Assembly: GCF_023006325.1 (NCBI RefSeq)
Contig: NZ_JAINDF010000008.1
Coordinates: 1-64,000 of the forward strand
Direction of reading: 5' to 3'
From: Kordiimonas marina
GTDB lineage: Bacteria > Pseudomonadota > Alphaproteobacteria > Sphingomonadales > Kordiimonadaceae
DNA length: 64,000 bases
A program made the translations under genes and the position numbers. Of the stretch, positions 45,327 to 54,679 are shown one piece after another. The notes under the pieces were generated by a model, which was not told the DNA's origin, ran no database searches, and saw nothing but the letters and a program-made list of their open reading frames with translations. Within the stretch, counting starts at the first letter, position 1; every line of letters begins with the position of its first letter.

Positions 45327-45342
45327 GTGAATTATTGTTCAC
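45327..45342. promoter_or_regulatory. Inverted repeat, likely IclR operator
   Basis: GTGAA and TTCAC arms around a 6-base spacer, inside the AT-rich divergent region between iclR-type and ALDH genes. Confidence 0.45.
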
Positions 45343-45461
45343 TATTCGCACAAAATGCAAGCCTAAAATGCACCACACGCCATTTTGGCTGCGGGCATGG
45401 GCTGGGGGACCAGTGTGCGGACCGGCGACCGGCCGCCCTGAAGGGAAGGGTGACAGGGATC

Positions 45462-47030
45462 ATGAGCTTCAGTTTGACCTATTCGACCATGTTCAATCCG
45501 CCGGAGGAGATGCATGAGCGTTTCGATGCGGCCGCCACGCGTGTGCGCGCGTCGCTCGGCAAGCGGCATGGCCTTTCGATCGGCGGTGAAGAGGTCATGA
45601 CCGCGACATTCGAGCCAGTCTTTAGCCCCATCGATCATGCTTGCCGGTTGGGGGACTTTGCTGTTGCAGATGCAACACATGTGGACGCAGCTGTTGCGGC
45701 GGCCCGCGCCGCCTTCGACGGCTGGCGCCATAGGACGATGGCGGACCGCCTCGCCATCCTGCGCCGCGCGGCCGACATCATCGAGGAGCGCGTCTATGAC
45801 ATGGGTGCGGCCGTCGCGCTTGAGGTTGGCAAGAACCGCATGGAAGCGCTGGGTGAGGTTCAGGAAACCGCCGACTTTTTCCGCCACTATTGCGACGATT
45901 TCGAAAAGAACGAAGGCTTCGACCGCCGCCTGCCGAACGACCCGCTCGACGGTTGGACGTCCACCAACCGCAGCGTAATGAAGCCCCACGGCGTATGGGC
46001 CGTCATCGTGCCCTTCAACTTCCCGTTCGCGCTTGCGGGCGGTCCGATCGCGGCCGCGCTCGTGACCGGCAACACGGTGGTCATGAAGGGCGCGCCGACC
46101 ACGCCCTGGTCCGGCCGCATGCTGGCCGAATGCCTGAAGGATGCGGGCCTGCCCGCCGGCGTGTTCAACGACCTGGGCGGCGGCAGCGATGAAGTCGGCC
46201 GCGCGCTCGTGAGCCACCGCCATGTTGCAGGTGTGACCTTCACTGGCTCGCATGAGGTCGGCATGGCGATCCAGCGCCAGATGCTGAACGGCCCGTGGCC
46301 CAAGCCGGTGATCGCCGAAATGGGCGGCAAGAACGCCTGCTACGTTTCAAAGCACGCGGACCTTGAGCGCGCCGTCCTCGGCATCAGCCGCTCGGCCTTC
46401 GGTCTCAGCGGCCAGAAATGCTCGGCGCTGTCCCGGGTTTATGTTGATGAAGAGGTGGCGGCTGAGCTGCTTGATCGTCTTGCCAAACAAACGGACTCGC
46501 TCGCTGTGGGTGATCCGCTCGACCGCGCGGTCTATATGGGGCCGGTGGCGACCCGCGAAGCCTATGAGCGCTATCAGGCTGTGGTGCCGGAACTTGCGGC
46601 TGATGGCGGCAATATCCTCGCGGGCGGTCATACGCTGACCGACGGTGCGCTGGCGAACGGCTATTTCGTGGCGCCGACGCTGGTGGCGGCGCCCAAGGAG
46701 CATCCGCTCTATGCCCGCGAACTGTTCCTGCCGATCCTGATGGTCGCCACCGTCAAGGACCGTGACGAAGCCATGGCGGAAATCAACGCCTCACCGCTTG
46801 GCCTCACTGCGGGCGTCTACGGTAATCAGGAGGAGGTGGACTGGTTCCTTGATCAGGTCGAGGCGGGTGTGACCTACGTCAACCGTCCGCAGGGTGCCAC
46901 TACCGGTGCCTGGCCTGGGTACCAGCCGTTCGGCGGCTGGAAGGGTTCGGGCTGCACCGGCTGCGCCATCGCGTCCTTCTATTATCTGGCCCGGTATATG
47001 CGCGAGCAGTCGCAAACGGTTGTGGAGTAG
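45462..47030 (+). CDS. Aldehyde dehydrogenase (P5C-dehydrogenase-like)
   Basis: A 522-residue NAD(P) aldehyde dehydrogenase. Catalytic C320 lies in LSGQKCSALSRVY and general base E286 in IAEMGGKNACYV; the PFNFPFALAGG segment resembles the 1-pyrroline-5-carboxylate dehydrogenase branch. Aminotransferase neighbours make an amino-acid-derived semialdehyde a good candidate substrate. The open frame extends upstream to 45192, but that would cross the promoter and operator; ATG 45462, with AGGGATC before it, fits the family N-terminus. First gene of the unit with the CoA-transferase (8-base gap). Confidence 0.88.
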   Translation: MSFSLTYSTMFNPPEEMHERFDAAATRVRASLGKRHGLSIGGEEVMTATFEPVFSPIDHACRLGDFAVADATHVDAAVAAARAAFDGWRHRTMADRLAILRRAADIIEERVYDMGAAVALEVGKNRMEALGEVQETADFFRHYCDDFEKNEGFDRRLPNDPLDGWTSTNRSVMKPHGVWAVIVPFNFPFALAGGPIAAALVTGNTVVMKGAPTTPWSGRMLAECLKDAGLPAGVFNDLGGGSDEVGRALVSHRHVAGVTFTGSHEVGMAIQRQMLNGPWPKPVIAEMGGKNACYVSKHADLERAVLGISRSAFGLSGQKCSALSRVYVDEEVAAELLDRLAKQTDSLAVGDPLDRAVYMGPVATREAYERYQAVVPELAADGGNILAGGHTLTDGALANGYFVAPTLVAAPKEHPLYARELFLPILMVATVKDRDEAMAEINASPLGLTAGVYGNQEEVDWFLDQVEAGVTYVNRPQGATTGAWPGYQPFGGWKGSGCTGCAIASFYYLARYMREQSQTVVE

Positions 47031-47038
47031 GGGACATC

Positions 47039-47890
47039 ATGGCGGCTTTTCTGTCGTTAGAGGATGCCATCGCCACCCATGTCAAACCCGGCATGTGTGT
47101 GGCGCTTGAAGGCTTCACTCACCTCATTCCGTTCGCGGCCGGGCATGAGATCATCCGTCAGGGGATCACGGGCCTCCACCTTATGCGCATGACGCCGGAC
47201 CTCCTGTACGATCAGATGATCGGCATGGGCGTGGCGGACACGCTGACCTTTTCCTGGGGCGGCAACCCGGGTGTGGGCTCGCTGCACCGGCTTCGGGACG
47301 CGGTCGAGAAGGGCTGGCCCAACAAGCTCGTCCTCAACGAACACAGCCACGGTGAAATGTCGGTCGCCTATTCGGCGGGGGCTGCCGGGCTGCCACACGG
47401 CCTGATGAAAGGCCATTCGGACACTGACCTCAGGCCCCTGCAAACGGGCCGGACGGCGGAGGTCGAATGCGTCTTCACCGGTGCGCCGCTCACCGCCGTG
47501 CGTGCAGTAAACCCGGATGTCACCATCCTCCATGCCCAGAAGGCGGACCGGGCCGGTAACGTGCTCCTCGAAGGCATCACGGGCGCCGCGCGGGATGCCG
47601 CTTTCGCCGCCAAAGCGGTGATCGTGACGGTGGAGGAGATTGTCGATGACCTTGGGGCCCCGATGAATGCCGTGGTGCTGCCGCGCTTTGTTGTCACCGC
47701 TATCGCCGAGGTGCCAGGTGGTGCCTACCCGAGCTATACCCACGGCTATTATGGCCGGGACAATAGCTTCTATATCGCCTGGGATGAGGTCGCGCGTGAC
47801 CGTGACCGTTTCCGCGACTGGATGGACCGCCATGTGGTGAAGGCCGCCAGCCACGGCGCCCACCTCGAAGCTTTGGGAGTGCTGGCATGA
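47039..47890 (+). CDS. CoA-transferase subunit A (GctA-like)
   Basis: A 283-residue class I CoA-transferase alpha subunit, with GFTHLIPFAAGHEIIRQG near the N-terminus, FSWGGNPGVGSLHRLRDAVEKG and a Rossmann-like fold. It resembles glutaconate/3-oxoadipate CoA-transferase A. It binds CoA and pairs with the next protein to move CoA from a donor (succinyl- or acetyl-CoA) to a carboxylic acid. The product of the upstream aldehyde dehydrogenase is the natural acceptor. Stop overlaps the next start by 4 bases. Confidence 0.87.
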   Translation: MAAFLSLEDAIATHVKPGMCVALEGFTHLIPFAAGHEIIRQGITGLHLMRMTPDLLYDQMIGMGVADTLTFSWGGNPGVGSLHRLRDAVEKGWPNKLVLNEHSHGEMSVAYSAGAAGLPHGLMKGHSDTDLRPLQTGRTAEVECVFTGAPLTAVRAVNPDVTILHAQKADRAGNVLLEGITGAARDAAFAAKAVIVTVEEIVDDLGAPMNAVVLPRFVVTAIAEVPGGAYPSYTHGYYGRDNSFYIAWDEVARDRDRFRDWMDRHVVKAASHGAHLEALGVLA

Positions 47891-48690
47891 CCGGGAAGAC
47901 CTACACAAGCGGCGAGATGATGACGGTGGCTGCCGCGCGCCTTTTGCCGGACGGCGCCGTCTGCTTCGTTGGTATCGGCAAGCCGAGCGCGGCCTGTGTG
48001 CTTGCGAGCATGATCCATGCGCCTAACCTGGTGCTGATCTACGAATCCGGCACCGTGGGCACGCGGCCATCTGTGCTGCCGCTCTCCATCGGTGACGGTG
48101 AGTTGGCCGACACTGCGGACGCCGTGGTGCCCCTGACTGAAATCTTCAGCCATTACCTGCAGGGCGGGCGCATCGACGTCGGCTTCCTGGGGGCGGCGCA
48201 GATCGACCGGTTCGGCAACCTCAACAGCACGGTGATCGGCCCCTATGACGCGCCTTCGACCCGCCTGCCGGGGGCAGGTGGCGCGCCGGAGATCATCACC
48301 CATGCCCGCGATATTTTCGTGATCATGAACCAGACCAAGCGCGGCTTCGTCGACAAGCTTGATTTCCGCACGAGCGCCGGCCTCCTGAACGGCGGTGGCG
48401 AGCGGCGGCGCAAGAATTATCCCGGCCGTGGCCCCAGCGTGGTGGTGACCGATTTCGGTCTTCTCCGTCCGGACGCAGAAACCGATGAACTGACGCTCGT
48501 GAGCCTGTTCGACGGCGCGAAGGCGGAGGACGCGGTGGCCGCAACCGGCTGGCCGCTCCGGGTTGCCGGAAAGCTCGACGTGATCGCGCCGCCCACCACG
48601 GAAGAACTCGAGGCGCTTCGCGACCTAAACGCCCGAACCGAGGCTGCGCATCGGACCCCGGTGAAGCTTCATCTCAAGAAAACAGCCTGA
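47887..48690 (+). CDS. CoA-transferase subunit B (GctB-like)
   Basis: A 267-residue beta subunit of the same enzyme, starting with ATGA overlap. The catalytic glutamate is E53 in LIYESGTVGTRP; a glutaconate-CoA-transferase B-like ESG motif, rather than the SENG motif of the succinyl-CoA:3-oxoacid type, points to a dicarboxylate or similar acid as acceptor. Other landmarks are GAAQIDRFGNLNSTVIG and the Gly-rich loop near 87-95. Confidence 0.88.
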   Translation: MTGKTYTSGEMMTVAAARLLPDGAVCFVGIGKPSAACVLASMIHAPNLVLIYESGTVGTRPSVLPLSIGDGELADTADAVVPLTEIFSHYLQGGRIDVGFLGAAQIDRFGNLNSTVIGPYDAPSTRLPGAGGAPEIITHARDIFVIMNQTKRGFVDKLDFRTSAGLLNGGGERRRKNYPGRGPSVVVTDFGLLRPDAETDELTLVSLFDGAKAEDAVAATGWPLRVAGKLDVIAPPTTEELEALRDLNARTEAAHRTPVKLHLKKTA

Positions 48691-48731
48691 CATCTAGTAT
48701 CGCCAATACCCAGTACCTGAGGAATTAAGAC

Positions 48732-50057
48732 ATGAAAAACCATCATATCAAAACCGCACTGCCCGGCCCCAAGGCAATCGAACTCATGGCGCGTGACAAG
48801 GCGGTGATTTCGCCGTCCTACCCGCGCGACTACCCCTTCGTGATGTCTCACGGCAAGGGTGCGGAAGTGTGGGACGTGGACGGCAACCGCTTTCTTGATT
48901 TCATGTCCGGCATCGCGGTTTGCTCGACCGGCCACAGCCACCCGGAAGTGGTGGCCGCGATCACCGAAGCCGCGCAGAATTTCCTCCATATCTCCAGCGA
49001 CTATTGGCACGGCTATCAGGTGCGCCTGGGCGAGAAACTCAATGAAGTGGCGCCGATGGGCGAGCCGGTCCTGAGTTTCATGTGCCAAAGCGGCACAGAA
49101 GCCGTTGAAGGCGCGCTCAAGCTCGCCCGTTATGTCACCGGCCGCCAGCGCGTCATTGCCTTTCTGGGCGCCTTCCATGGCCGCACCATGGGGTCGCTCG
49201 CCTGCACCGCCAGCAAATACACCCAGCAGAAGGGCTTCTTCCCGACCATGCCGGGCGTGACCCACGTGCCGTACCCGAACCCCTATCGGCCGCTGTTCTC
49301 GGGCGAGGATCAGGGCCAGGCCGTGTTGGATTACATGGAAAAAATGCTCTTCCAGGCCAACGTGCCGGCAAGCGAAGTCGCTGCCGTGCTTATCGAGCCC
49401 CTGCAGGGCGAAGGCGGCTATCTGGTGCCGCCGGCGGGCTTCCTTGAGGGCCTGCGCGCGCTGTGTGACCGTCACGGTATTCTGCTGATTTTCGATGAGG
49501 TCCAGTCAGGTGTCGGCCGCACCGGTAAGATGTTCGCGTGCCAGCACACGGGCGTGAAGCCGGACATCATGACGCTCGCCAAGGGCCTCGGCTCCGGTAT
49601 GCCGGTGGGCGCGGTCGTCGCCAAAAAGACCATTATGGAACAGTGGGCGCGCGGCGCACATGGCAACACCTATGGCGGCAACCCGGTCTGCTGCGCCGCG
49701 GCGCTGGCGACCCTCGACCTAGTCGAACGTGAATATGCCGCGAACGCCGCCGACGTCGGTGCCTATTTCATGGACCGCCTCCGCGATATGGCGACGCGTT
49801 ATGACGTGATCGGCGAGGTCCGCGGCCACGGCCTGATGATCGGCATGGAGCTGGTGGAGGACCGCGAAAGCAAAACACCCGCGGTGGACTTCTGCGACAA
49901 GCTTCTGACCAAAGCCTATCATAACGGGCTTCTGCTGCTGTCGTGCGGCATCAGCACCGTGCGGTTTATCCCGCCCTTGATGATCACCAAGGCGGATGTG
50001 GACGAAGCCATGGAAATGCTGGAAGCCAGCTTCAAGGAACTTCTGGCGGAAGCCTGA
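48732..50057 (+). CDS. Class III aminotransferase (4-aminobutyrate/acetylornithine type)
   Basis: A 441-residue PLP enzyme: SGTEAVEGALKLARYVTGR, FLGAFHGRTMGSLACT, FDEVQSGVGRTGKMF, and K284 in LAKGLGSGMPVGAVV. The family suits GABA, 2-aminoadipate-like or other omega-amino acids. Third aminotransferase in the window, in the same orientation as, and 41 bases after, the CoA-transferase. A route of amine or omega-amino acid to semialdehyde, then acid, then acyl-CoA is complete within 43-50 kb. The start is preceded only by an A-rich GGAATTAAGAC. Confidence 0.88.
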   Translation: MKNHHIKTALPGPKAIELMARDKAVISPSYPRDYPFVMSHGKGAEVWDVDGNRFLDFMSGIAVCSTGHSHPEVVAAITEAAQNFLHISSDYWHGYQVRLGEKLNEVAPMGEPVLSFMCQSGTEAVEGALKLARYVTGRQRVIAFLGAFHGRTMGSLACTASKYTQQKGFFPTMPGVTHVPYPNPYRPLFSGEDQGQAVLDYMEKMLFQANVPASEVAAVLIEPLQGEGGYLVPPAGFLEGLRALCDRHGILLIFDEVQSGVGRTGKMFACQHTGVKPDIMTLAKGLGSGMPVGAVVAKKTIMEQWARGAHGNTYGGNPVCCAAALATLDLVEREYAANAADVGAYFMDRLRDMATRYDVIGEVRGHGLMIGMELVEDRESKTPAVDFCDKLLTKAYHNGLLLLSCGISTVRFIPPLMITKADVDEAMEMLEASFKELLAEA

Positions 50058-50077
50058 GAATAAACGGGGAGGATGCG

Positions 50078-52609
50078 ATGAAACGGCTGTCGGCGGCAAT
50101 AATAGGGGGGCTGCTTGTGACAGCCGCCCTCACGCCAGTTCAGAACGCATGGGCCGAAAGCGGCCGCGTGCCGGCCATGGGGAAGGTTGACCATCCCCAC
50201 AGCTACTACTGGCGGGAAATGTATCTTCCCCAACTGACGGCGGGGCCTTCCGCCGTCGCCTTCAGCCCGGACGGCAAGAGCGTCATCTATTCGATGGCGG
50301 GCTCGCTGTGGCGGCAGGAAGTCGGCTCAGGACGCGCGGTCGAACTGACCGCAGGTCATGGTTATGACCTCCAGCCCGACTGGGCGCCCGATGGCCGCAC
50401 GGTCTATTTCTCCCGGAAGGACGGCGATGCCTACAACCTGATGCGGCTTGACCTTGCAAGTGGCAAGGTCACTGCGCTCACGACCGGTGACGGCGTGAAT
50501 GTAGAGCCGCGTCTGTCGCCCGACGGCAAGCACATCGCCTATGTTTCCAGCGCCGTTACCCACCATTTCAATCTCTATGTCGCCGATGTGACGGACGCGG
50601 GAATCGCCAACGCCCGCTTCGCCGTCACGCCGCGCGAAAGCAAGATCGACCGCTACTATTACGGCAAGGCCGACCATGCGGTGAACCCGAGCTGGAGCCC
50701 GGATGGCAAGCGCATTTACTATGTCAGCAACCGTGAGGTGGCGATGGGCAGTGGTGACATCTGGTCGGTCGCGGCCGATAACCCGGCTGACATGAAGAAG
50801 GTCCTGAATGAGGAGACCACCTGGGCCGCGCGGCCCGAGTTGGCGCCCGACGGCAAGCGGCTGCTTTATTCCAGCTACCACGGCCGCCAGTGGAACCAGC
50901 TGTGGCTGACCACGCCCGAAGGCCTGTCACCCCTGCCGCTCACGTTCGGGGACTATGACCTCCATGCCGCGCGCTGGTCGCCGGACGGTAAGCGCGTTGC
51001 CTACACCAGCAACGAAACCGGCGGCCTGACCCTGTGGGTGCAGGAAGTGGTCGGCGGCGCCCGGACCGAGATCGTCGCCAAGGAGAAGGTGTGGAAGCGG
51101 CCGATGCATGCGCTCACGCTGACGGCGGCGGATGATGCGGGCAAGACCCTGTCCGCGCGCATGAGCGTGCTGTCTGCCGACGGCCGCTATTATGCGCCCT
51201 CTGATGTGCGCATCCATGCCGATGACGCCTTCGACCCTAAAACGCAGACACAGGAAACCCACTATTTCCATTGTCCTGCAAGCTGCACGATCATGGTGCC
51301 GGAGGGTGCGGTGACGGTATCCGCCATGGCCGGGTTCGCGCGGGTGCCGGTTACGGAAAAGCTGATAGTTAAGCAAGGCGACCTTCAGGAAAAGCTGACC
51401 CTCAAGGCTGATGCTCTGCCAGCGCGGTTTGGTAGCTTCCTGTCTGCCGACCAGCATGTGCATATGAATTATGCCGGCCAGTATAAGCAGACCCGCGAAA
51501 GGTTGGCCCTCGAAGCCAAGGCCGAAGGACTGGATATCATCTATAACCTCGCCGTCAACAAGGAGGAGCGCATTCCGGACATCACGGAATTCGCGCGCGG
51601 AACCTATCAGGCGGATGGTGTCACCATTTTCCAGGGGCAGGAATATCATTCCAGCTTCTGGGGGCACCTGGGTCTTCTGAACCTCGAGGACCATTACCTG
51701 ACGCCCGATTTCACCAGCTACCGCCATACGGCGATGGCGTCGCCTTACCCGCATAATGGTGTGGTGATCGACCTTGCGCATAAGCAGCACGCGATCGCGG
51801 GCTATGTGCACCCGTTCGACAGTGTGCCGGATGTCACCAAGCCGATCAGCCACATGCTGCCTGCGGATGTGGCGATGGGCCGGGCCGACTATCTGGAGAT
51901 CGTCTCGTTTGCCGACCACAAGTCCACCGCGGCTGTCTGGTACAAGTTCCTGAACCTTGGCTACCATCTGGCCGCGGGCGCGGGCACGGACGCCATGACC
52001 AACTATGCCTGGCTTCGGGGGCCGGTGGGCCTCAACCGGCTTTATATCAGCGGTACCGACCGCACGCCGCGCACGCTGACTGCCGCGATCAAGGCCGGGC
52101 ATTCCTTCGCCACCGACGGGCCGCTCCTCGGGCTGCTGGTCAATGGCCAGGCCCCGGGGTCGACCATTGATCTGAAGGCGCCGGGCAAGGTGCGGGTCGA
52201 TGCCGCCGTGCGCTCGCTCACGCCGCTGTCCGACATGGAAGTGGTGTTCAACGGCAAGGTGATCGCGCACCTCAAGAAAAGTGAGCATGGCCGCCATGGA
52301 AATCTGCTGAAGGATGTGCGCATCACCGGCTCCGGCTGGCTACTCCTGCGCGCCAGCGACCCGAACCCTTCGCCCTACGTGCAGGACCTTTACCCCTACG
52401 GCACCACCAACCCCGTGTGGATCAATGTGAAGGGCCGCCCGCACAAGGCACCGAAGGACGCCCAGTATTTTGCCGACTGGCTGGCCCAGACGATCAAGGT
52501 GGTTGAAGGCCGCACGGACGATTTCAATACGGCGGAAGAAAAAGCCGCCACGATCAATTATCTGAAAGACGCACGGGCGCGGTATCTCGCACGCGCCAAG
52601 GGGGAATAA
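50078..52609 (+). CDS. Beta-propeller/CehA-McbA metallohydrolase fusion
   Basis: An 843-residue exported protein: signal peptide (to about 32), a TolB/PD40-type beta-propeller (about 50-360, repeats such as AFSPDGKSVIYS, SPDGKHIAYVS, SWSPDGKRIYYVS), then a CehA/McbA metallohydrolase domain of the PHP-like group with H460/H462 in ADQHVHMN, GQEYHSSFWGH, GYVHPFDS and the Asp of GAGTDAM. CehA and McbA hydrolyse carbaryl-type carbamates or amides; here the natural substrate is unknown, though the S9 peptidase starts 2 bases later and suggests peptides or amides. ATG 50078 follows GGGGAGGATG. Confidence 0.85.
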   Translation: MKRLSAAIIGGLLVTAALTPVQNAWAESGRVPAMGKVDHPHSYYWREMYLPQLTAGPSAVAFSPDGKSVIYSMAGSLWRQEVGSGRAVELTAGHGYDLQPDWAPDGRTVYFSRKDGDAYNLMRLDLASGKVTALTTGDGVNVEPRLSPDGKHIAYVSSAVTHHFNLYVADVTDAGIANARFAVTPRESKIDRYYYGKADHAVNPSWSPDGKRIYYVSNREVAMGSGDIWSVAADNPADMKKVLNEETTWAARPELAPDGKRLLYSSYHGRQWNQLWLTTPEGLSPLPLTFGDYDLHAARWSPDGKRVAYTSNETGGLTLWVQEVVGGARTEIVAKEKVWKRPMHALTLTAADDAGKTLSARMSVLSADGRYYAPSDVRIHADDAFDPKTQTQETHYFHCPASCTIMVPEGAVTVSAMAGFARVPVTEKLIVKQGDLQEKLTLKADALPARFGSFLSADQHVHMNYAGQYKQTRERLALEAKAEGLDIIYNLAVNKEERIPDITEFARGTYQADGVTIFQGQEYHSSFWGHLGLLNLEDHYLTPDFTSYRHTAMASPYPHNGVVIDLAHKQHAIAGYVHPFDSVPDVTKPISHMLPADVAMGRADYLEIVSFADHKSTAAVWYKFLNLGYHLAAGAGTDAMTNYAWLRGPVGLNRLYISGTDRTPRTLTAAIKAGHSFATDGPLLGLLVNGQAPGSTIDLKAPGKVRVDAAVRSLTPLSDMEVVFNGKVIAHLKKSEHGRHGNLLKDVRITGSGWLLLRASDPNPSPYVQDLYPYGTTNPVWINVKGRPHKAPKDAQYFADWLAQTIKVVEGRTDDFNTAEEKAATINYLKDARARYLARAKGE

Positions 52610-52611
52610 CC

Positions 52612-54612
52612 ATGACTGTATCTTTTTGGAAGGCTGCCGCAGCGGCCCTGGTCCTGACAACGCCAACATGGGGGGCGGATCATCAGCCGTTTTCGATGGC
52701 GGATTTCCATAAGCTTGCCGATCTTTCAGGCCCTGAGCTGTCACCGGATGGTAGCCGTGTCGTTTATGCGGCATCCACTCACAATCTGGATTCCGATGCG
52801 CCGGAGAGTGACCTTTATGTGGTGCCTTATAAGGGCGGCAAGGTCGAGAAGCTGACCGACACACCGTTCGTCAGCGAATGGGCACCCAAATGGGCGCCGG
52901 ATGGCTCAGGCATCGCTTTTCTGTCGGACAGCGGCAAAGCTAAAACGACCCAGATATGGCTGATGTCCGCGAAGGGTGAGGGCGCACACCAAGTCACCAG
53001 CGTGCCGAATGGAGTCACCGATTTTGACTGGTCGCCGGACAGCACCCATATCGTGTTCATCAGCGAGCCTGCAGGCCCGACCGCGGGCAAGGACAGCCGC
53101 GGCGAAGACAAACCGCCGCTCCCGATCGAAATCCACCGTTTCCAGTTCAAGGAAGACTATCGCGGGTTTCTGACCAATAACCGGCAGCAGTTGTTCCTGG
53201 CTGACGTGAAGACCGGCACCAGCGTGCAGCTCACCACCGGCGACTATGACAACTGGTTGCCGTCCTTCGCGCCCGACGGCAAGCATATCGCCTTCGTCTC
53301 CAAGCGCGATGGTGATGCCGACCGCAACCTGAACTTCGACATCTTCGTGATGGAGCCGAAACCGGGCGCGCCGGTCAAGCAGATCAGCCATTTCAAGGGC
53401 ACGGATATCGACCCTTACTGGGAAAGCCGCCCCATGTGGTCACCCGACAGCAAGAAGCTGGTGTGGCTGCGCTCGGGCGAAAGCAAGTGGATCTATTATA
53501 AGCCGTGGGACCTTGTGGTCGCGGATGTTGAGACCGGCAAGGAAAGCTACCCGGCGCCGCGGGATCACTTCGTCTACAAGCCGCGTTTCAGTCCGGACGG
53601 CAAGTCGATCCTCGCGCTCATCGAGAATCCGGAAAACACCTGGCTCGCCCGTGTCGACCTGAAGTCTGACAAGGTGACTTACCTCACCAAGGGCAAGCGC
53701 TTCGGCTATGATTTCGATGTCGCCAAGGACGGCCATATCGTCATCCTCGATGGCGACGACAAGACGCCCTATGCGGTCTCGGCGGTTGAGAAGACGCAGC
53801 GCCCGCTCTCGAACAACAACGACTTCCTCAAGAATGTCGCGCTTCAGGGCACCGAGGATTTCAAGTTCATGAGCGATGGTGTCGAAATCCACGGCATGAT
53901 CATGAAGCCGGTCGGCTATGTGCCGGGCAAGCGCTACCCGACTATCGTGCGCGTGCATGGCGGGCCGGTTTACCAGTTCAGCCATGAGTTCGAGTATGAC
54001 TGGCAATATTACGCCGCGCATGGCTTCGCCATCGTCGCCATCAACCCGCGCGGGTCCTCAGGCCGTGGCTTCAAGTTCGCAAGTGCTATCTATGCCGACT
54101 GGGGCAATGTGGATGTGAAGGACGTGCTCCGCGGGGTCGACAAGGTGGTCGAGATGGGCATCGCCGACCCGAACCGGCTGGGCGTCGGCGGCTGGAGCTA
54201 CGGTTCCATCCTCACGGACTATCTGATTGCCTCCACCACCCGCTTTAAGGCGGCGGTGTCGGGCGCGGGCGCGGGCAATATGTTCGGCATGTACGGCAAC
54301 GACCAATATAGCCGCGAATATGAGCTGGAGCTCGGCACGCCCTGGAAGAACTTCAAGACCTATGTGCGCCTGAGCTACCCCTTCCTGCATGCGGACCGGA
54401 TCAAGACGCCGACCCTGTTCCAGTGCTCAGAAAAGGATTTCAACGTGCCGTGCCTTGGGGCCGAGCAGATGTATCAGGCGCTCCGGTCGAACAATATCGA
54501 CACGCGGCTCGTGATCTATCCGGGCCAGAACCACGGCATTATCGTGCCGAGCTATCTGGAACACCGCCTGAGGCAGACCCTCGGCTGGTATGAGCGTTTC
54601 CTGAAGCATTGA
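52612..54612 (+). CDS. S9 family (acylaminoacyl/dipeptidyl) peptidase
   Basis: A 666-residue serine peptidase with signal peptide (cut near WGA-D), an N-terminal seven-blade propeller, and a catalytic alpha/beta-hydrolase domain: nucleophile S529 in GGWSYGSILTDYL, HGGP oxyanion region VRVHGGPVYQF, and His in PGQNHGIIVP. Family members remove dipeptides or acylated residues from oligopeptides in the periplasm. Only 2 bases separate it from the propeller-CehA gene, so they are one transcript. A strong terminator follows. Confidence 0.92.
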   Translation: MTVSFWKAAAAALVLTTPTWGADHQPFSMADFHKLADLSGPELSPDGSRVVYAASTHNLDSDAPESDLYVVPYKGGKVEKLTDTPFVSEWAPKWAPDGSGIAFLSDSGKAKTTQIWLMSAKGEGAHQVTSVPNGVTDFDWSPDSTHIVFISEPAGPTAGKDSRGEDKPPLPIEIHRFQFKEDYRGFLTNNRQQLFLADVKTGTSVQLTTGDYDNWLPSFAPDGKHIAFVSKRDGDADRNLNFDIFVMEPKPGAPVKQISHFKGTDIDPYWESRPMWSPDSKKLVWLRSGESKWIYYKPWDLVVADVETGKESYPAPRDHFVYKPRFSPDGKSILALIENPENTWLARVDLKSDKVTYLTKGKRFGYDFDVAKDGHIVILDGDDKTPYAVSAVEKTQRPLSNNNDFLKNVALQGTEDFKFMSDGVEIHGMIMKPVGYVPGKRYPTIVRVHGGPVYQFSHEFEYDWQYYAAHGFAIVAINPRGSSGRGFKFASAIYADWGNVDVKDVLRGVDKVVEMGIADPNRLGVGGWSYGSILTDYLIASTTRFKAAVSGAGAGNMFGMYGNDQYSREYELELGTPWKNFKTYVRLSYPFLHADRIKTPTLFQCSEKDFNVPCLGAEQMYQALRSNNIDTRLVIYPGQNHGIIVPSYLEHRLRQTLGWYERFLKH

Positions 54613-54622
54613 CCAAAAGACG

Positions 54623-54661
54623 AAGGGCGCGGGAGGTGTTCGCTCCTCCCGCGCCCTTTTT
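54623..54661 (+). terminator. Strong Rho-independent terminator
   Basis: GGGCGCGGGAGG (54625-54636) and CCTCCCGCGCCC (54645-54656) form a perfect 12-bp stem with an 8-base loop and five Ts; preceding A's pair with the first Ts, so it may act in both directions between convergent genes. Confidence 0.85.
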
Positions 54662-54679
54662 GTTACCCGGATCGCCGGT

